Shown here: positions 54,028 through 63,580 of the stretch, one piece after another
How positions within the stretch are numbered: position 1 is the stretch's first letter
Layout of the letters: each line of letters begins with the position of its first letter
Assembly: GCA_022706085.1 (NCBI GenBank)
Contig: JAKJDF010000001.1
Span: 418,526 to 482,525, forward strand
Source: Candidatus Latescibacterota bacterium
Lineage (GTDB): Bacteria > Latescibacterota > MWCZ01
Direction: 5' to 3'
Length of the DNA stretch: 64,000 nt
Translations under genes and position numbers: made by a program
Notes under the pieces: generated by a model
Told to the model about the DNA's origin: nothing
What the model saw: the letters and a program-made list of their open reading frames with translations, nothing else
The model's database searches: none

Positions 54028-54528
54028 GTGTCAACACAGAATTCGGATTTCCCCGCGGACGTCGCGAAGCTGCTCGCTCAGTTTGCGCGCCTTTCGCAGC
54101 GTTTTTCAGATCAGGATGAGATAGACGCGGACATGATCCGCCTGCTCCAGCAATTCATGGGAGCGAAAAGGCCATTCCATGGCTTTTCGGAACACGTATG
54201 GCGTCCTCCGACCGACGTGTATGAGACGGAAGACGCCATGGTCGTCAAAGTTGAGATTGCCGGCGTGGAGAAGGACGCGTTTCATCTGGAGTTTTCCCGG
54301 AACGTGCTGATTGTGCGTGGCCGCAGGAGCCAGAAACTCGGCATCTCCCAGGTGAGTTACCACCGAATGGAGATAAAATACGGGGAGTTTGAGGTGGAAT
54401 TCGCGCTTCCGTTGGGATTGGACCAGGACCGCACCACGGCACACTACCGCGATGGTTTCCTGACCATCACGATCCCAAAAGAGGACACGCAGATAACCAG
54501 AAGCGTCTCGATTGACATACAGGGGTGA
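54028..54528 (+). CDS. Small heat shock protein (Hsp20/alpha-crystallin)
   Basis: A 166-residue ATP-independent chaperone that holds unfolded proteins. GTG 54028 is chosen because AAGGAG lies six bases upstream. The N-terminal arm (~60 residues) leads into the alpha-crystallin domain (WRPPTDVYETEDAMVVKVEIAGVEKDAFHLEFSRNVLIVRGRR ... GEFEVEFALPLGLDQ, DGFLTITIPKE), with the conserved A-x-x-x-n-G-x-L equivalent as YRDGFLTITIP. The C-terminal ISV-type tail is short. It is followed by lon five bases later, so a chaperone and protease are cotranscribed; the sigma-54-like promoter is upstream. Confidence 0.92.
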   Translation: MSTQNSDFPADVAKLLAQFARLSQRFSDQDEIDADMIRLLQQFMGAKRPFHGFSEHVWRPPTDVYETEDAMVVKVEIAGVEKDAFHLEFSRNVLIVRGRRSQKLGISQVSYHRMEIKYGEFEVEFALPLGLDQDRTTAHYRDGFLTITIPKEDTQITRSVSIDIQG

Positions 54529-54533
54529 TTTCC

Positions 54534-56969
54534 ATGCCAGATTCACCGGACACAATTCCATTCCATACACCGGACAACCACCTGCCTGAGTTTCCGGAAA
54601 TGCTCGGAGTTCTGATGCGGGAGGATCTTCTGATCTTCCCCCTCATGATCGCTCAGCTGCAGATCCGCGAAGCATCCACGACCCGCCTGATCGACGAGGC
54701 GCTTTCGACGCACCGCATCATCGGCGTGCTTGCGGCACCGGCTCCGGAGGGGGACAGGCCGGAACTCCCGGAATTACCGCGCACGGGGTCGGCGGTGGTC
54801 ATTCACAAGATGCTCAAATTGCCCGATGGCACGGTGAGCATTCTGGTGCAGGGAGTTGCCCGCGTCCGCTTCACGGAATTCCTCCAGACCAAACCGTATG
54901 TGCTGGCGCGGTGCATACGTCTGGAAAGCCAGACGGATGATTCGGTGGAAACGCAGGCGCTGGCCCGGAATGTCACGGAGCTTTTCCAGCGGCTTATCGG
55001 GCTGGTACCCCAGCTTCCGGACGAGTGGAAGGCCGTAGTTCAGACGATGAGCCGCAACCCCGACCATCTGTCGGATTTCGTTGCCGCCAACATCAACATC
55101 ACCAACGAGAACCGGCAGAAGCTGCTGGAAACACTCGTCGTGCGGGAGCGGTTGTCCCATCTCTCCACGCTTCTCAATAACGAGCTTGAGGTTGTGGAGC
55201 TGAGCAATAAGATTCAGGGGCAAGTACAGAGCGAGATGAGCAAGAATCAGCGGGAGTTTTTCCTGCGCAAGCAGCTCGAGACGATCCGGCAGGAACTGGG
55301 AGAGGAAGACGAACAGACCGCCGAGATCAACGAACTGCAGAAAAAGCTGGAGGATGCGAATCTTCCGCAGCAGGCGAAGGAGGCAGCGGCACGCGAAATC
55401 GACCGCCTTCGCAGGATGCCGCCCGCCGCCGCGGAGTACACCGTTGCCCGGACGTATCTGGACTGGTTGATCAACATTCCGTGGTCCGTATCCACGGAGG
55501 ACAATCTGGATATCCGCAGGGCGAAGAAGATACTCGAAGCGGATCACTACGGGCTCGCGAAGATCAAGGACCGCATTCTCGAGTACCTCGCGGTGCGAAA
55601 GCTGAAGGCCGATATGAAGGGGCCGATTATCTGTTTTGTCGGCCCTCCCGGAGTGGGGAAGACGTCGCTCGGGCAATCAATTGCGCATGCACTCGGTCGG
55701 AAGTTCGTCCGCCTGAGCCTCGGGGGTATCCACGATGAGGCGGAAATACGCGGGCACCGACGCACGTACATCGGTGCGCTTCCGGGCCGCATTGTGCAGG
55801 GGCTGCGCCGAGCGGGCAGCAATAACCCGGTGTTCATGCTGGATGAGGTAGACAAGATCGGGCAGGATTTCCGGGGCGATCCCTCCAGTGCGCTTCTTGA
55901 AGTGCTCGATCCCGAGCAGAACTCGGCCTTCAGCGATCACTATCTCGAAGTGGACGTGGATCTTTCGAAAGTGATGTTTATCACGACGGCAAACCAGCTC
56001 GCGCCTATTCCGCCGCCGTTGCGCGACCGGATGGAGGTGCTTGAACTCCCAGGGTATACCGAGGAGGAGAAGGTCCAGATCGCGAAGCGGCACCTCCTTC
56101 CCCGGCAGAGGGAGGCGCACGGCCTGACTGCGGAGCAGATATCCTTCAACGACGCCGCGGTGCGCGCCATCATCAGCGGGTATACGCGTGAAGCGGGCGT
56201 GCGCAACCTCGAGCGCGAAATCGCCAACATCTGTCGCAAAGTGGCGCGGAAGATCGCGGAAGGAGAAAAACCGCCGTTCGCTATTGGGAAGAAGGAAGTG
56301 GAGGAGTACCTCGGGCCTGCCCGATTCGACTCCGAAACCGCGGAACGCATGCTGGACGTGGGCGTTGTTACGGGGCTCGCCGCCACCACAGTGGGAGGCG
56401 ACATCATCTTCGTGGAAGCGACCAGGATGCCTGGCACGGGCAAGCTTATTCTGACAGGCCAGCTCGGCGAAGTGATGCGAGAATCCGCGCAGGCGGCGCT
56501 ATCCTACGTGCAATCGCAGCAGAAGAGATACCACATTGAGGATGTGGACTTCAGCAAGACGGACATTCATATCCATGTCCCCGCGGGAGCGACGCCCAAG
56601 GAGGGGCCGTCTGCCGGTGTCACCCTTGTCACTGCGCTGGTTTCGCTTCTCACAGGCCGTCGGGCGCGGGGCGATGTGGCAATGACCGGCGAGATCACGC
56701 TGCGCGGCAAAGTGATGCCGATCGGCGGGGTGAAAGAGAAGACGCTGGCAGCGCAACGGGCAGGTATTCACACGGTGATTCTGCCGGCGCGCAACAAGCG
56801 TGATCTGGAGGACATTCCGAAGACGGTGCGGAAGAAGGTCAATTTCGTGTTCGCCGAACAGATAGACGAGGTGCTGAAAGTCGCCCTCGAGCCGGAAAAG
56901 AAGGGCAAAAAGAACACAGATGGCGGCGGCGCCGCGGGTGGAGAAACCGACGCGCAGCGCAGGCCGTGA
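54534..56969 (+). CDS. lon: ATP-dependent Lon protease
   Basis: An 811-residue cytoplasmic AAA+ serine protease for damaged and regulatory proteins. The N-terminal LAN substrate-binding domain (residues ~15-200; [17 protein letters not shown]) is followed by a coiled-coil and the ATPase with Walker [10 protein letters not shown] near residue 369 and MLDEVDKIG. The C-terminal protease has the catalytic dyad Ser693 ([10 protein letters not shown]) and Lys736 ([10 protein letters not shown]), spaced 43 residues as in E. coli Lon. ATG 54534 has AGGGG eight bases upstream, inside the end of hsp20. The tail is rich in Lys and Gly. Confidence 0.97.
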   Translation: MPDSPDTIPFHTPDNHLPEFPEMLGVLMREDLLIFPLMIAQLQIREASTTRLIDEALSTHRIIGVLAAPAPEGDRPELPELPRTGSAVVIHKMLKLPDGTVSILVQGVARVRFTEFLQTKPYVLARCIRLESQTDDSVETQALARNVTELFQRLIGLVPQLPDEWKAVVQTMSRNPDHLSDFVAANINITNENRQKLLETLVVRERLSHLSTLLNNELEVVELSNKIQGQVQSEMSKNQREFFLRKQLETIRQELGEEDEQTAEINELQKKLEDANLPQQAKEAAAREIDRLRRMPPAAAEYTVARTYLDWLINIPWSVSTEDNLDIRRAKKILEADHYGLAKIKDRILEYLAVRKLKADMKGPIICFVGPPGVGKTSLGQSIAHALGRKFVRLSLGGIHDEAEIRGHRRTYIGALPGRIVQGLRRAGSNNPVFMLDEVDKIGQDFRGDPSSALLEVLDPEQNSAFSDHYLEVDVDLSKVMFITTANQLAPIPPPLRDRMEVLELPGYTEEEKVQIAKRHLLPRQREAHGLTAEQISFNDAAVRAIISGYTREAGVRNLEREIANICRKVARKIAEGEKPPFAIGKKEVEEYLGPARFDSETAERMLDVGVVTGLAATTVGGDIIFVEATRMPGTGKLILTGQLGEVMRESAQAALSYVQSQQKRYHIEDVDFSKTDIHIHVPAGATPKEGPSAGVTLVTALVSLLTGRRARGDVAMTGEITLRGKVMPIGGVKEKTLAAQRAGIHTVILPARNKRDLEDIPKTVRKKVNFVFAEQIDEVLKVALEPEKKGKKNTDGGGAAGGETDAQRRP

Positions 56970-57276
56970 TGTGACTTCCGGCGGCAACTCGTTTCCCTGC
57001 GGCGGTACCGCGGGCTGAATTATTACGCCCCGCGTGTACGTGCGAGCACTCAGCCCCAACGGCGCGGCATACCATAATCCGGCTGGCAGGGCCGGGTGGA
57101 AATCCTTCTTGCGCACGCCGGGCTTCCTGCGCACCCTTTCGCAGGTTCCTGCGCGCCCTTCGACAGGCTCAGGGACCGCGCAAGCTCACGGCTCCCGCTC
57201 GTTGCGCGCGTTTCCGCAGGTTCAGGCACCGCGCAAGCTCAGCGACCACATGTCTCCGCCTCTCCGCTTGCGGATT
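56970..57276. other. Non-coding gap with family-A repeats between convergent genes
   Basis: No gene is supported between lon and the GH10-like gene, which end toward each other. Near 57120-57260 there are family-A units (TTCGACAGGCTCAGGGACC at 57159-57177) and related fragments with GCAAGCTCAGCGACC near 57231. No terminator with a T run was seen. Confidence 0.6.
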
Positions 57277-58926
57277 TCATTTCACCGGTTCCCCGTAATC
57301 CACGTGCAGTTCGACACGCCCCAGCAGGAGGTCGCGCGGGCCGACAAGCTGACCGTCAGGCTCCACGACGCGCACGAAAAAGCTGTTCTGCCCGCACACG
57401 GGCAGCGGGCCGTGCGTGAGATCGAAGCGGATCACCCGGCTCCAGTTCTTGTTGATATCGGCGCCGTTCAGCGCGTACGGAGTCAGCTCGTCCTTTTCGA
57501 TGGGGCCCGGCTCGATGGGTTGGCCGTTGAGCAGGTATTCCATGGTGTCGAGGCGGCTCCAGATAAGGTGCCACTCGTTCAGTTCGCTGATCCACGGTGT
57601 GTGGAGTTTGAATTCGGCTTTCAAAATGAGGCGCTCAAGGTCCCCGCAATCCGCAGAGTCCTGCAGGTTGTCGCTCACCTCGAACAAACGAGTCGTTCCG
57701 CCGGGGTTTCGTTCCGGGTCGGACGACCACACAAGCTGAGGTTTGTGATCCACGTGCCAGCCGGTTACGTAAACCTTGCTCCTGCGTTCCAGACAGTCAG
57801 GGTCGCCAACTTCCATGAGGTGGGGCATGGCCCGTGCAACCGGGCCGGGGTACGGGCCTGACCAGAGCGCCGACCCGTTGAAGAAAAAGATGCCGTTCAC
57901 ACCCTGGTGATAATAATTCAAACAGGAAGCCCGGAAGTATTCCAGCCGCCCAAAGTGTTTTGTGTCGTTCAGGTCGAATGCGATGCAGTCGAAACCGGCA
58001 TACACCTCCACGTTGTGCTGCCGGGCAACGTCCACCACGTCGCGATAATCGGCTCCGTACATGCTGCCGATGGAGAGAGCGTCGATCAGGCCTTCGCGCA
58101 TCCACGTGCGCCAGTCCATGCCGGCGTCGTCGCAGGTCGGGCGCTCGTAGATGCGCGCAAGGATGCGGGGTTCGCGGCCTCGTTTGCGGAAAACGGGGGA
58201 CAAACGCTCGCGCACGGTTCTGACCAGATCGGTCAGGCACTCCGGCTTTTCCTCGCCGGGAGGGAAGTAAGGTCGGCTACGCGAGAAGTCGAGGTCTATC
58301 CCGTCCACATCGTAGCATTCCGCTGCTGCGATAATGGGTGCGATGACATGCTCGCGCACCTCGGGGTGCGTGAAATCGAGTCCCGAAATCCTCCGCGCGG
58401 CCGCCGGCGAGCTGTCCTCCGGTTGCCGTCCTTTGCCGACCGTCATTTCGCGGTGCTCCAGCCACCACCGCGGGTGTTCCTCCCACGACCCGTGGTGGTA
58501 GTCATTCATTCGGAACGCCAGCGTGAAATCGAGTCCGTAACGGCGAGAGGCTTCCGCCACGAGGTCCACCACATCTACACCCTGTTTCCAGAGCTCGTGC
58601 GCCGTTCCGTAGCGGCGCCGCTGGCCTTCGTCGCGGTAGTGGTCTGGATCGGGCCGGGCGTGTTCCATGAACATGCCGAGCGGACGGCCTTCCGGGTCAA
58701 CGTATTCATACGGTGAGGGATCGAGATAGTCGCGCCACATGCGGGGCATGTCGTACGGACCACCGAGGTAGGTGTGCGCGAGCCAGGAGAGGCAATCAAC
58801 CTGGGTACGGGTGATCGGCAGCACGGCCTTTTTCAGGACGTTCTGCGGGGTGATCGGGAAGTCCATGTACTGAAGCGCGTGGCCGACTTCGTGCCAGATG
58901 ATGCGGTGGCGGGATGGGTGGCGCAT
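57277..58926 (-). CDS. GH10-like (GHL10-type) TIM-barrel glycosidase-like protein
   Basis: A 549-residue soluble protein; ATG 58926 follows GGAG. A TIM barrel occupies the first ~400 residues: AEASRRYGLDFTLAFRMNDYHHGSW, GIDLDFSRSRPYFPPGEEKPECLTDLVRTVRERL (the strand-4 D-x-D-F pattern of GHL10/DUF4015-like hydrolases), RILARIYERPTCDD and VYAGFDCIAFDLND. A C-terminal beta-sandwich region (residues ~430-549) ends VELHVDYGEP. No signal peptide. It lies 157 bases after the response regulator on the same strand and may be a target of it, but no evidence for that beyond position. Confidence 0.75.
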   Translation of the reverse strand: MRHPSRHRIIWHEVGHALQYMDFPITPQNVLKKAVLPITRTQVDCLSWLAHTYLGGPYDMPRMWRDYLDPSPYEYVDPEGRPLGMFMEHARPDPDHYRDEGQRRRYGTAHELWKQGVDVVDLVAEASRRYGLDFTLAFRMNDYHHGSWEEHPRWWLEHREMTVGKGRQPEDSSPAAARRISGLDFTHPEVREHVIAPIIAAAECYDVDGIDLDFSRSRPYFPPGEEKPECLTDLVRTVRERLSPVFRKRGREPRILARIYERPTCDDAGMDWRTWMREGLIDALSIGSMYGADYRDVVDVARQHNVEVYAGFDCIAFDLNDTKHFGRLEYFRASCLNYYHQGVNGIFFFNGSALWSGPYPGPVARAMPHLMEVGDPDCLERRSKVYVTGWHVDHKPQLVWSSDPERNPGGTTRLFEVSDNLQDSADCGDLERLILKAEFKLHTPWISELNEWHLIWSRLDTMEYLLNGQPIEPGPIEKDELTPYALNGADINKNWSRVIRFDLTHGPLPVCGQNSFFVRVVEPDGQLVGPRDLLLGRVELHVDYGEPVK

Positions 58927-59030
58927 GGTATTCTCCGGTGGAGCGGGGTGTCCAGAACGCGGCTTTTCTACGGCGTGTTCAGCACCGGCCGGGTCTTCCG
59001 GCCCGATGCCGAACCAGAACCGACGGTTCA

Positions 59031-59053
59031 GCCATTCCCGCGAAGGCGGGAAT
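59031..59053. repeat. Family-C inverted repeat upstream of the GH10-like gene
   Basis: GCC + ATTCCCGCGAAGGCGGGAAT, in the short gap between the GH10-like start and the response regulator stop. It is the only repeat of this type found between 45.5 kb and the window end. Confidence 0.7.
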
Positions 59054-59082
59054 ACGGGAAGCACGGGTGTACCTCGCAGCCC

Positions 59083-60480
59083 CTACTCCCCCTGCTCGCT
59101 TGCCTCCTCGCCGGCTTCTTTCGCTCCGTGTTTCCGGTGCGGGCGCTGGATACCGAGCTGGGTGATTTTCCGGTGGAGGTTGTTCGGCAGGATGTCGAGT
59201 GCTTCAGCCGTGCGAACGATGTCCCACCCGTAAAGGTTCAGTTGCGTTTCGATGTACGTCTTTTCCAGTTCGTTTTTCGCCTCCGCGAGAGGTCGTGAAC
59301 GGAGGAAATGCGTGGTCTGGCCGGTCAGGACCGGGTGTGCCTGAGCGAGAACGGTAGTAAGGGTGATTTCGTTGCCGGTGGAGAAGATCGCCAGTCGTTC
59401 CACGAGATTCTTGAGTTCGCGCACATTCCCCCGGAAGGAGAAGGTTTTCAGGCGCTCAAGGGCCTCGTCCGTGATGTGGATTTGCTCGCGACCGTTTTCC
59501 ATGCAGAAGCCGGCGAGGAAGTGTCGTGCCAGTTCCGGTATGTCTTCCGGATGCTCCCTCAGGGGAGGCATGAAGATAGGCACCACGTTGAGGCGGAAAA
59601 ACAGGTCCTCGCGGAAGCGACCTTCTTCGACTTCTTTCTCCAGGTTCTTGTTGGTCGCGGCGACGACCCGAACCTTGGCGAAGAGCGTCTCCGTCCCTCC
59701 AACCCGCTGGAATTCACCGTTCTGAAGTGCGCGCAGGACTTTTGCCTGCACGGCGATATCCATGTCACCGATTTCGTCAAGGAACAGCGTCCCGTTGTTC
59801 GCCTGTTCGAATTTCCCCAATCTCCTCGCTGCGGCACCCGTGAACGCGCCTTTTTCGTGCCCGAAGAGCTCGCTTTCGATGAGATCGTGGGGAATTCCGG
59901 CGCAGTTGGTTTGAACGAACGGCCCCTCCGAGACATTGCTCTGCACGTGAATCTGCTGGGCTGCCAGTTCTTTGCCTGTGCCGCTTTCTCCCCGGATAAG
60001 GACGCTGGAGTTTGTCGGCGCGACGCGGCTGATCATAGCCCGCACCGCACTCATCGCGGCACTGGTGCCGATCAGCGGCTGGAATCGGGCTGCCGCCTGC
60101 TCGCGCGCGCGTTCCCGGAGGGAGATCTTTTCCGCGGCGTGGGCGACGGCAAGGCGCACTTTTGGCAGGCTGAGCGGTTTTTCCAGGAAATCGTACGCGC
60201 CTTTGCGCAGCGCATCAACCGCTGTTTCGATATCCGAATGCCCAGATATCATGATGACTTCCGTGTGCGGCAGGCGGGCTTTGATGTCGCCAAGAATCGT
60301 CACGCCGTCAGCCTTCGGAAGCTTCACGTCCAAGAGCACAATCTCGGCCGGTTGGCGCTCCAGAAGACGCAGCCCGGTTTCGCCGTCCCCGGCTTCCGCC
60401 ACCTCGTATCCTTCATCCTCCAGAATATCACGAAGGGACCGCCGGATGTTTGGTTCGTCGTCAATAACCAGAATGCGCAT
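59083..60480 (-). CDS. Sigma-54-dependent response regulator, NtrC/NtrX type
   Basis: A 465-residue transcription activator; ATG 60480 has GAGAGGA upstream. The receiver domain has Asp7-Asp8, phospho-acceptor Asp51 (LLDVKLP) and Lys101. The AAA+ domain has Walker A GESGTGKE (164-171), the sigma-54-contacting loop GAFTGA (211-216) and [10 protein letters not shown]. The C-terminal Fis-type helix-turn-helix is [28 protein letters not shown]. Its 5' end overlaps the histidine kinase by 20 bases. It would activate sigma-54 promoters; the hsp20-lon promoter in this window is a candidate target, inferred only. Confidence 0.93.
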   Translation of the reverse strand: MRILVIDDEPNIRRSLRDILEDEGYEVAEAGDGETGLRLLERQPAEIVLLDVKLPKADGVTILGDIKARLPHTEVIMISGHSDIETAVDALRKGAYDFLEKPLSLPKVRLAVAHAAEKISLRERAREQAAARFQPLIGTSAAMSAVRAMISRVAPTNSSVLIRGESGTGKELAAQQIHVQSNVSEGPFVQTNCAGIPHDLIESELFGHEKGAFTGAAARRLGKFEQANNGTLFLDEIGDMDIAVQAKVLRALQNGEFQRVGGTETLFAKVRVVAATNKNLEKEVEEGRFREDLFFRLNVVPIFMPPLREHPEDIPELARHFLAGFCMENGREQIHITDEALERLKTFSFRGNVRELKNLVERLAIFSTGNEITLTTVLAQAHPVLTGQTTHFLRSRPLAEAKNELEKTYIETQLNLYGWDIVRTAEALDILPNNLHRKITQLGIQRPHRKHGAKEAGEEASEQGE

Positions 60481-61666
60481 GGGAATCCTCTCGAATAAAC
60501 CCCGTGTTCTGGAGGGGCAGCCACACGCGGAACAACGCACCGCCCTGCTCCATGTTCTGCGCGGTCACACGTCCCTGATGGTCGGTGATTACTCTGTCAA
60601 CGATGGCAAGCCCGATCCCCGACCCACCCTCTTTGGTGGTGATGTAAGGCTGGAACAGCCGTTCCAGCACTTCCGGCGGAATGCCCGTCCCGTCGTCTTT
60701 CACCTCGATGATAGCCTCTCGGGCGGTTGCGCTGAGGCCGATCTGCACATGGCGCTCGCCTTCGCCCGGGGCCTCGAACGCATTTTTCACGAGATTCAGC
60801 AACGCCTGCTTCAGTTGCTCCAGATCGCCTGATACGGTGACCGGGGCTTCCGGGAGGGTGACGATGAGCCGGCCACCGTCGCGTTCCGCGGGAAACAGCT
60901 CCACCGTCTGTTGGAGCAGCGCACGCACGTCCAGCGGTTCCACCACGGGAGCCGGCATTTTCGCGAAAGTGGAAAACGCGTTGGCCAGCCGTTCGAGCCG
61001 GTCAATTTCCGTCAGGATCATGTCGGTGGCGCGAGGGAATGTCTCCTCGAAACGCGGGCGGTTTTCGTGGAACCGCTCGCGCAGATGCTGGGTGGTCAAA
61101 CGCATGGGGGTAAGGGGGTTTTTGATTTCGTGGGCTATGGCGCGGGCGATATCCTGCCACGCGGCCCGCCGTTCCGCCCGCGCGAGTGCGGCGCGCGATT
61201 GCCGCAGGCTGACGACCATCGCGTTGAACGTATCCACCAGCGCGGCGATTTCCGGGATTCGTGCCGGTGGAACGGTGTGCGAAAGATCGCCGCGCGCAAT
61301 ATTCTCGGCGGTCTTCGCGACCGAGTTGAGCGGCCGTGTAAGCTGCACGGCGAGAAGCCACGCGGCCAGAGATGCCAGAACGACAATGGCGAATGCCAGC
61401 GTCAACCCGACAATGACGAGCTGCCACTGCATGGGCCGCTGCAGCGCCCCAAGCTGGTTGTAGCGGATAAGCGCTTCGTTCACCTGGCGCCTGACGGCTT
61501 CGTTCTCTACATGTGTGAGGCTCTGCTGCAACGCCGCTCCCACCTGCGCATCATGCCAGACGCGGATAGTTTTGTCGATGGACCGCATGGCGAACCAGCC
61601 CATCGGCAACATGCCGGCAAGCAGGAGGATCATCGCCGAAAGAATGAATCGTGCGCGGAGACTCAT
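60461..61666 (-). CDS. Sensor histidine kinase, NtrY-like
   Basis: A 401-residue membrane kinase with two transmembrane helices (residues ~7-27 and ~82-106) bracketing a short ~55-residue periplasmic segment. A HAMP domain follows (LTRPLNSVAKTAENIARGDLSHTV), then HisKA with phospho-accepting His179 (AIAHEIKNPLTPM) and the HATPase_c (LVKNAFEA, DDGTGIPPE, GGSGIGLAIV). The short sensor suggests it detects a membrane or lipid-proximal cue or a partner. It overlaps the DUF4390-like gene by four bases upstream and the regulator downstream, so all three are translated together. Confidence 0.92.
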   Translation of the reverse strand: MSLRARFILSAMILLLAGMLPMGWFAMRSIDKTIRVWHDAQVGAALQQSLTHVENEAVRRQVNEALIRYNQLGALQRPMQWQLVIVGLTLAFAIVVLASLAAWLLAVQLTRPLNSVAKTAENIARGDLSHTVPPARIPEIAALVDTFNAMVVSLRQSRAALARAERRAAWQDIARAIAHEIKNPLTPMRLTTQHLRERFHENRPRFEETFPRATDMILTEIDRLERLANAFSTFAKMPAPVVEPLDVRALLQQTVELFPAERDGGRLIVTLPEAPVTVSGDLEQLKQALLNLVKNAFEAPGEGERHVQIGLSATAREAIIEVKDDGTGIPPEVLERLFQPYITTKEGGSGIGLAIVDRVITDHQGRVTAQNMEQGGALFRVWLPLQNTGFIREDSHAHSGY

Positions 61667-62229
61667 GGCTCTACCCGCCGCCGCTCCACGATGAAGCGAT
61701 TGAACAGTTTGCTGCGCGCCGTCGGGGGACGATAGCTCCAGAGCGCCATGAGGTCGTACCGCTCTCCGGTGGCGTGGATGACAATCGGTTCGAACCTCGC
61801 TGAAACCTCTACATAGTAAAAGCCGGAATTCGAAAGGACGTTGATGTTCCAGAGCGGCACGGTTTCGAGACGAAACAGGAGCGAATACTCCGTGATACGC
61901 GAGGTGAGGATTTTGCGCGTGCCGGTGTCTATTTCATAGGTTCCGGAGGCGAGGTCCTTTACCACGCGATGGGAAACCATCGTATCCGGCGCAGCGGCAG
62001 GGTTGTCGGTTGACGTGCGCAGGCGGCAGACATAGGTCAGGGTAACGGGCGTGCCGCTGTCGATAATCTTCAGCAGATCGGTTGAAAGGGGTTTCTGAAG
62101 TGCGGTAGACACGGCGATACGATCGCCGCGAAGTTCGACGAACGGATCGAGGAGGGAGACCTGCTGGTTCACGCCGGGGATGAAAATTCCCATGATCGCC
62201 AGAAACCGTACAACGAATGGTCCGATCAC
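61663..62229 (-). CDS. DUF4390-like hypothetical protein, partner of the histidine kinase
   Basis: A 188-residue protein with an N-terminal hydrophobic segment (VIGPFVVRFLAIMGIFIPG), probably exported or membrane-anchored. GTG 62229 is preferred because GGGGAAAG is just upstream; a GTG at 62268 is in frame. The body (VELRGDRIAVSTALQKPLSTDLLKIIDSGTPVTLTY ... YEIDTGTRKILTSRITEYSLLFRL) has the layout of DUF4390, which sits beside NtrY-like kinases in Proteobacteria. Family match is by pattern and context, hence moderate. It may serve as a sensory or structural accessory to the kinase. Confidence 0.6.
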   Translation of the reverse strand: MIGPFVVRFLAIMGIFIPGVNQQVSLLDPFVELRGDRIAVSTALQKPLSTDLLKIIDSGTPVTLTYVCRLRTSTDNPAAAPDTMVSHRVVKDLASGTYEIDTGTRKILTSRITEYSLLFRLETVPLWNINVLSNSGFYYVEVSARFEPIVIHATGERYDLMALWSYRPPTARSKLFNRFIVERRRVEP

Positions 62230-62836
62230 GCTTTCCCCGCCGGATAGCCGGTACACGCGCCAGTACACGCCCGCAATGTTTCACGCGTTCCTAAGAGGTT
62301 GTCAATAATGTACTACTCGCGGCGGGGGATTCATATTCGGGCGAGCCGGGGGAGCAACGACCGGGGTGGCTGTTTGAGGCCGCTGCCGGGCAGGCTGCAA
62401 CGCTGGGCACGCAGGCCCGCCCCTTGGCGGGAAAGCCCCACCGGTCGGGGGGACACACCACCCGTCGGGAACTCCGGTCATCTCGATACACGGCGCCGCC
62501 CACTGAATGGACGGCGCCGCACTCGATGACCGGTCACGGGAAGCCGGGCGCTGCTGAAGCGCCCTGTGGTCCGCCTCAATCGCTTTCGCGTAGTCGGGTT
62601 CGTGCGTTACTTCGCTGACGATCTCGCGGTAGGTCACCTTTCCTGCCCTGTCCACCACGAACACACTGCGGGCAAGAAGGCCGAGTTCCTTGATGCGCAC
62701 GCCACAGCGGCTCCTCCCCTGGTTGTATGCCAACATCAGCCACGGCGATTCCCATTTGCGGTGCCGAGGCGTCCGGGTTACGTTTACACCATACTGAACC
62801 GGGCGATCATTACAATTGGTTCCACGAGGGCATACG
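62230..62836. other. Non-coding gap with repeat-like DNA and a thiol-peroxidase gene fragment
   Basis: The divergent gap between the two-component operon and the next + strand gene. It contains a CTCGATAC ... CACTCGATGACC-bounded inverted repeat (about 62488-62532, arms built on GGCGCCG), and a fragment of tpx coding sequence (62557-62703) with no intact gene. The remainder is GC-rich without recognised features. Confidence 0.6.
62557..62703 (-). pseudogene. tpx: Fragment of a thiol peroxidase (tpx) gene
   Basis: On the - strand this stretch encodes GVRIKELGLLARSVFVVDRA and then GKVTYREIVSEVTHEPDYAKAIEA, the conserved C-terminal part of Tpx (atypical 2-Cys peroxiredoxin). Upstream in this frame the sequence is unrelated and the catalytic-Cys region is absent. 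Downstream the normal C-terminal end is replaced by repeat-like DNA. Only about 49 of ~165 residues remain, so it is a remnant and not functional. Confidence 0.75.
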
Positions 62837-63580
62837 ATGGACAACACGGTCATCGTCGTCATTCTGGCGCTTGCGGTTATCGTCCTCTTCTTTTTTCGCA
62901 TGAAGAAGACGACCGGGTTGAACCGCAACCTCATGCCGCGCCGCCTCATTGAAAAGGAAGAGGCGGAGGAGCAGGCGGCAATCAGCGTCAAAGAGCCGGA
63001 TTGGACCCTGAAGGACCTGACGACCGGAGGAAGGATCCACTTCTCGCTTCCCGGCGGACTGGAGGAAAGTTACACCGTTCTGCGCCGCGACCGAATCGAA
63101 TGGCCGGACGAGCAGATCGAATATGATCTTCTGATGCGTGGCGACGACCCGAACCACGAGGTCTGGCTCCACTGGTGGACCATCGGCAGAGCTACTCATG
63201 CGTGGCTGGTAGAGGTTATCGAGAAGACTCCCGCCGAACTCGGTTTTGACGTGACACAGCTCGAAGCCGCCAGGTCCGTGGGATCGTTGAAGGCCCGGTA
63301 CCGTGACCAGGACTACACCCTTGCCAAAGCAGGTTCGCTGCTGGCGCTGGAAAATGGCCTGCGACCGGGCAAGGAGTTCGCTCGTTGGGACTTCAGAAAC
63401 GAAGCAGACACCCGGCAGGTCCTCATCCAGCGCAAACCGTGGCAGAGCGAGGCATACCGCGTTTATACCGGCCGGGAAATCTGGCTGCGCGATTGCACCG
63501 TACTGGCTCCCGGAGGCCAGCCGGGGCCGCCGACCGGTGCGCCTTCTCCGGCGGGGAATCCATCCGGTATGGAGGCGTGA
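62837..63580 (+). CDS. Membrane-anchored hypothetical protein
   Basis: A 247-residue protein; ATG 62837 is preceded by GAGGG. It has one N-terminal transmembrane helix (NTVIVVILALAVIVLFFFRMKK) followed by a soluble domain containing several Trp- and Asp-rich stretches (EPDWTLKDLTTGGRIHFSLPGGLEESYTVLRRDRIEW, HEVWLHWWTIGRATHAW, ARWDFRNEADTRQVLIQRKPW). A Pro/Gly tail ends it. Not recognised with confidence. Its stop overlaps the start of the oxidoreductase gene (TGATG), suggesting cotranslation. Confidence 0.7.
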   Translation: MDNTVIVVILALAVIVLFFFRMKKTTGLNRNLMPRRLIEKEEAEEQAAISVKEPDWTLKDLTTGGRIHFSLPGGLEESYTVLRRDRIEWPDEQIEYDLLMRGDDPNHEVWLHWWTIGRATHAWLVEVIEKTPAELGFDVTQLEAARSVGSLKARYRDQDYTLAKAGSLLALENGLRPGKEFARWDFRNEADTRQVLIQRKPWQSEAYRVYTGREIWLRDCTVLAPGGQPGPPTGAPSPAGNPSGMEA

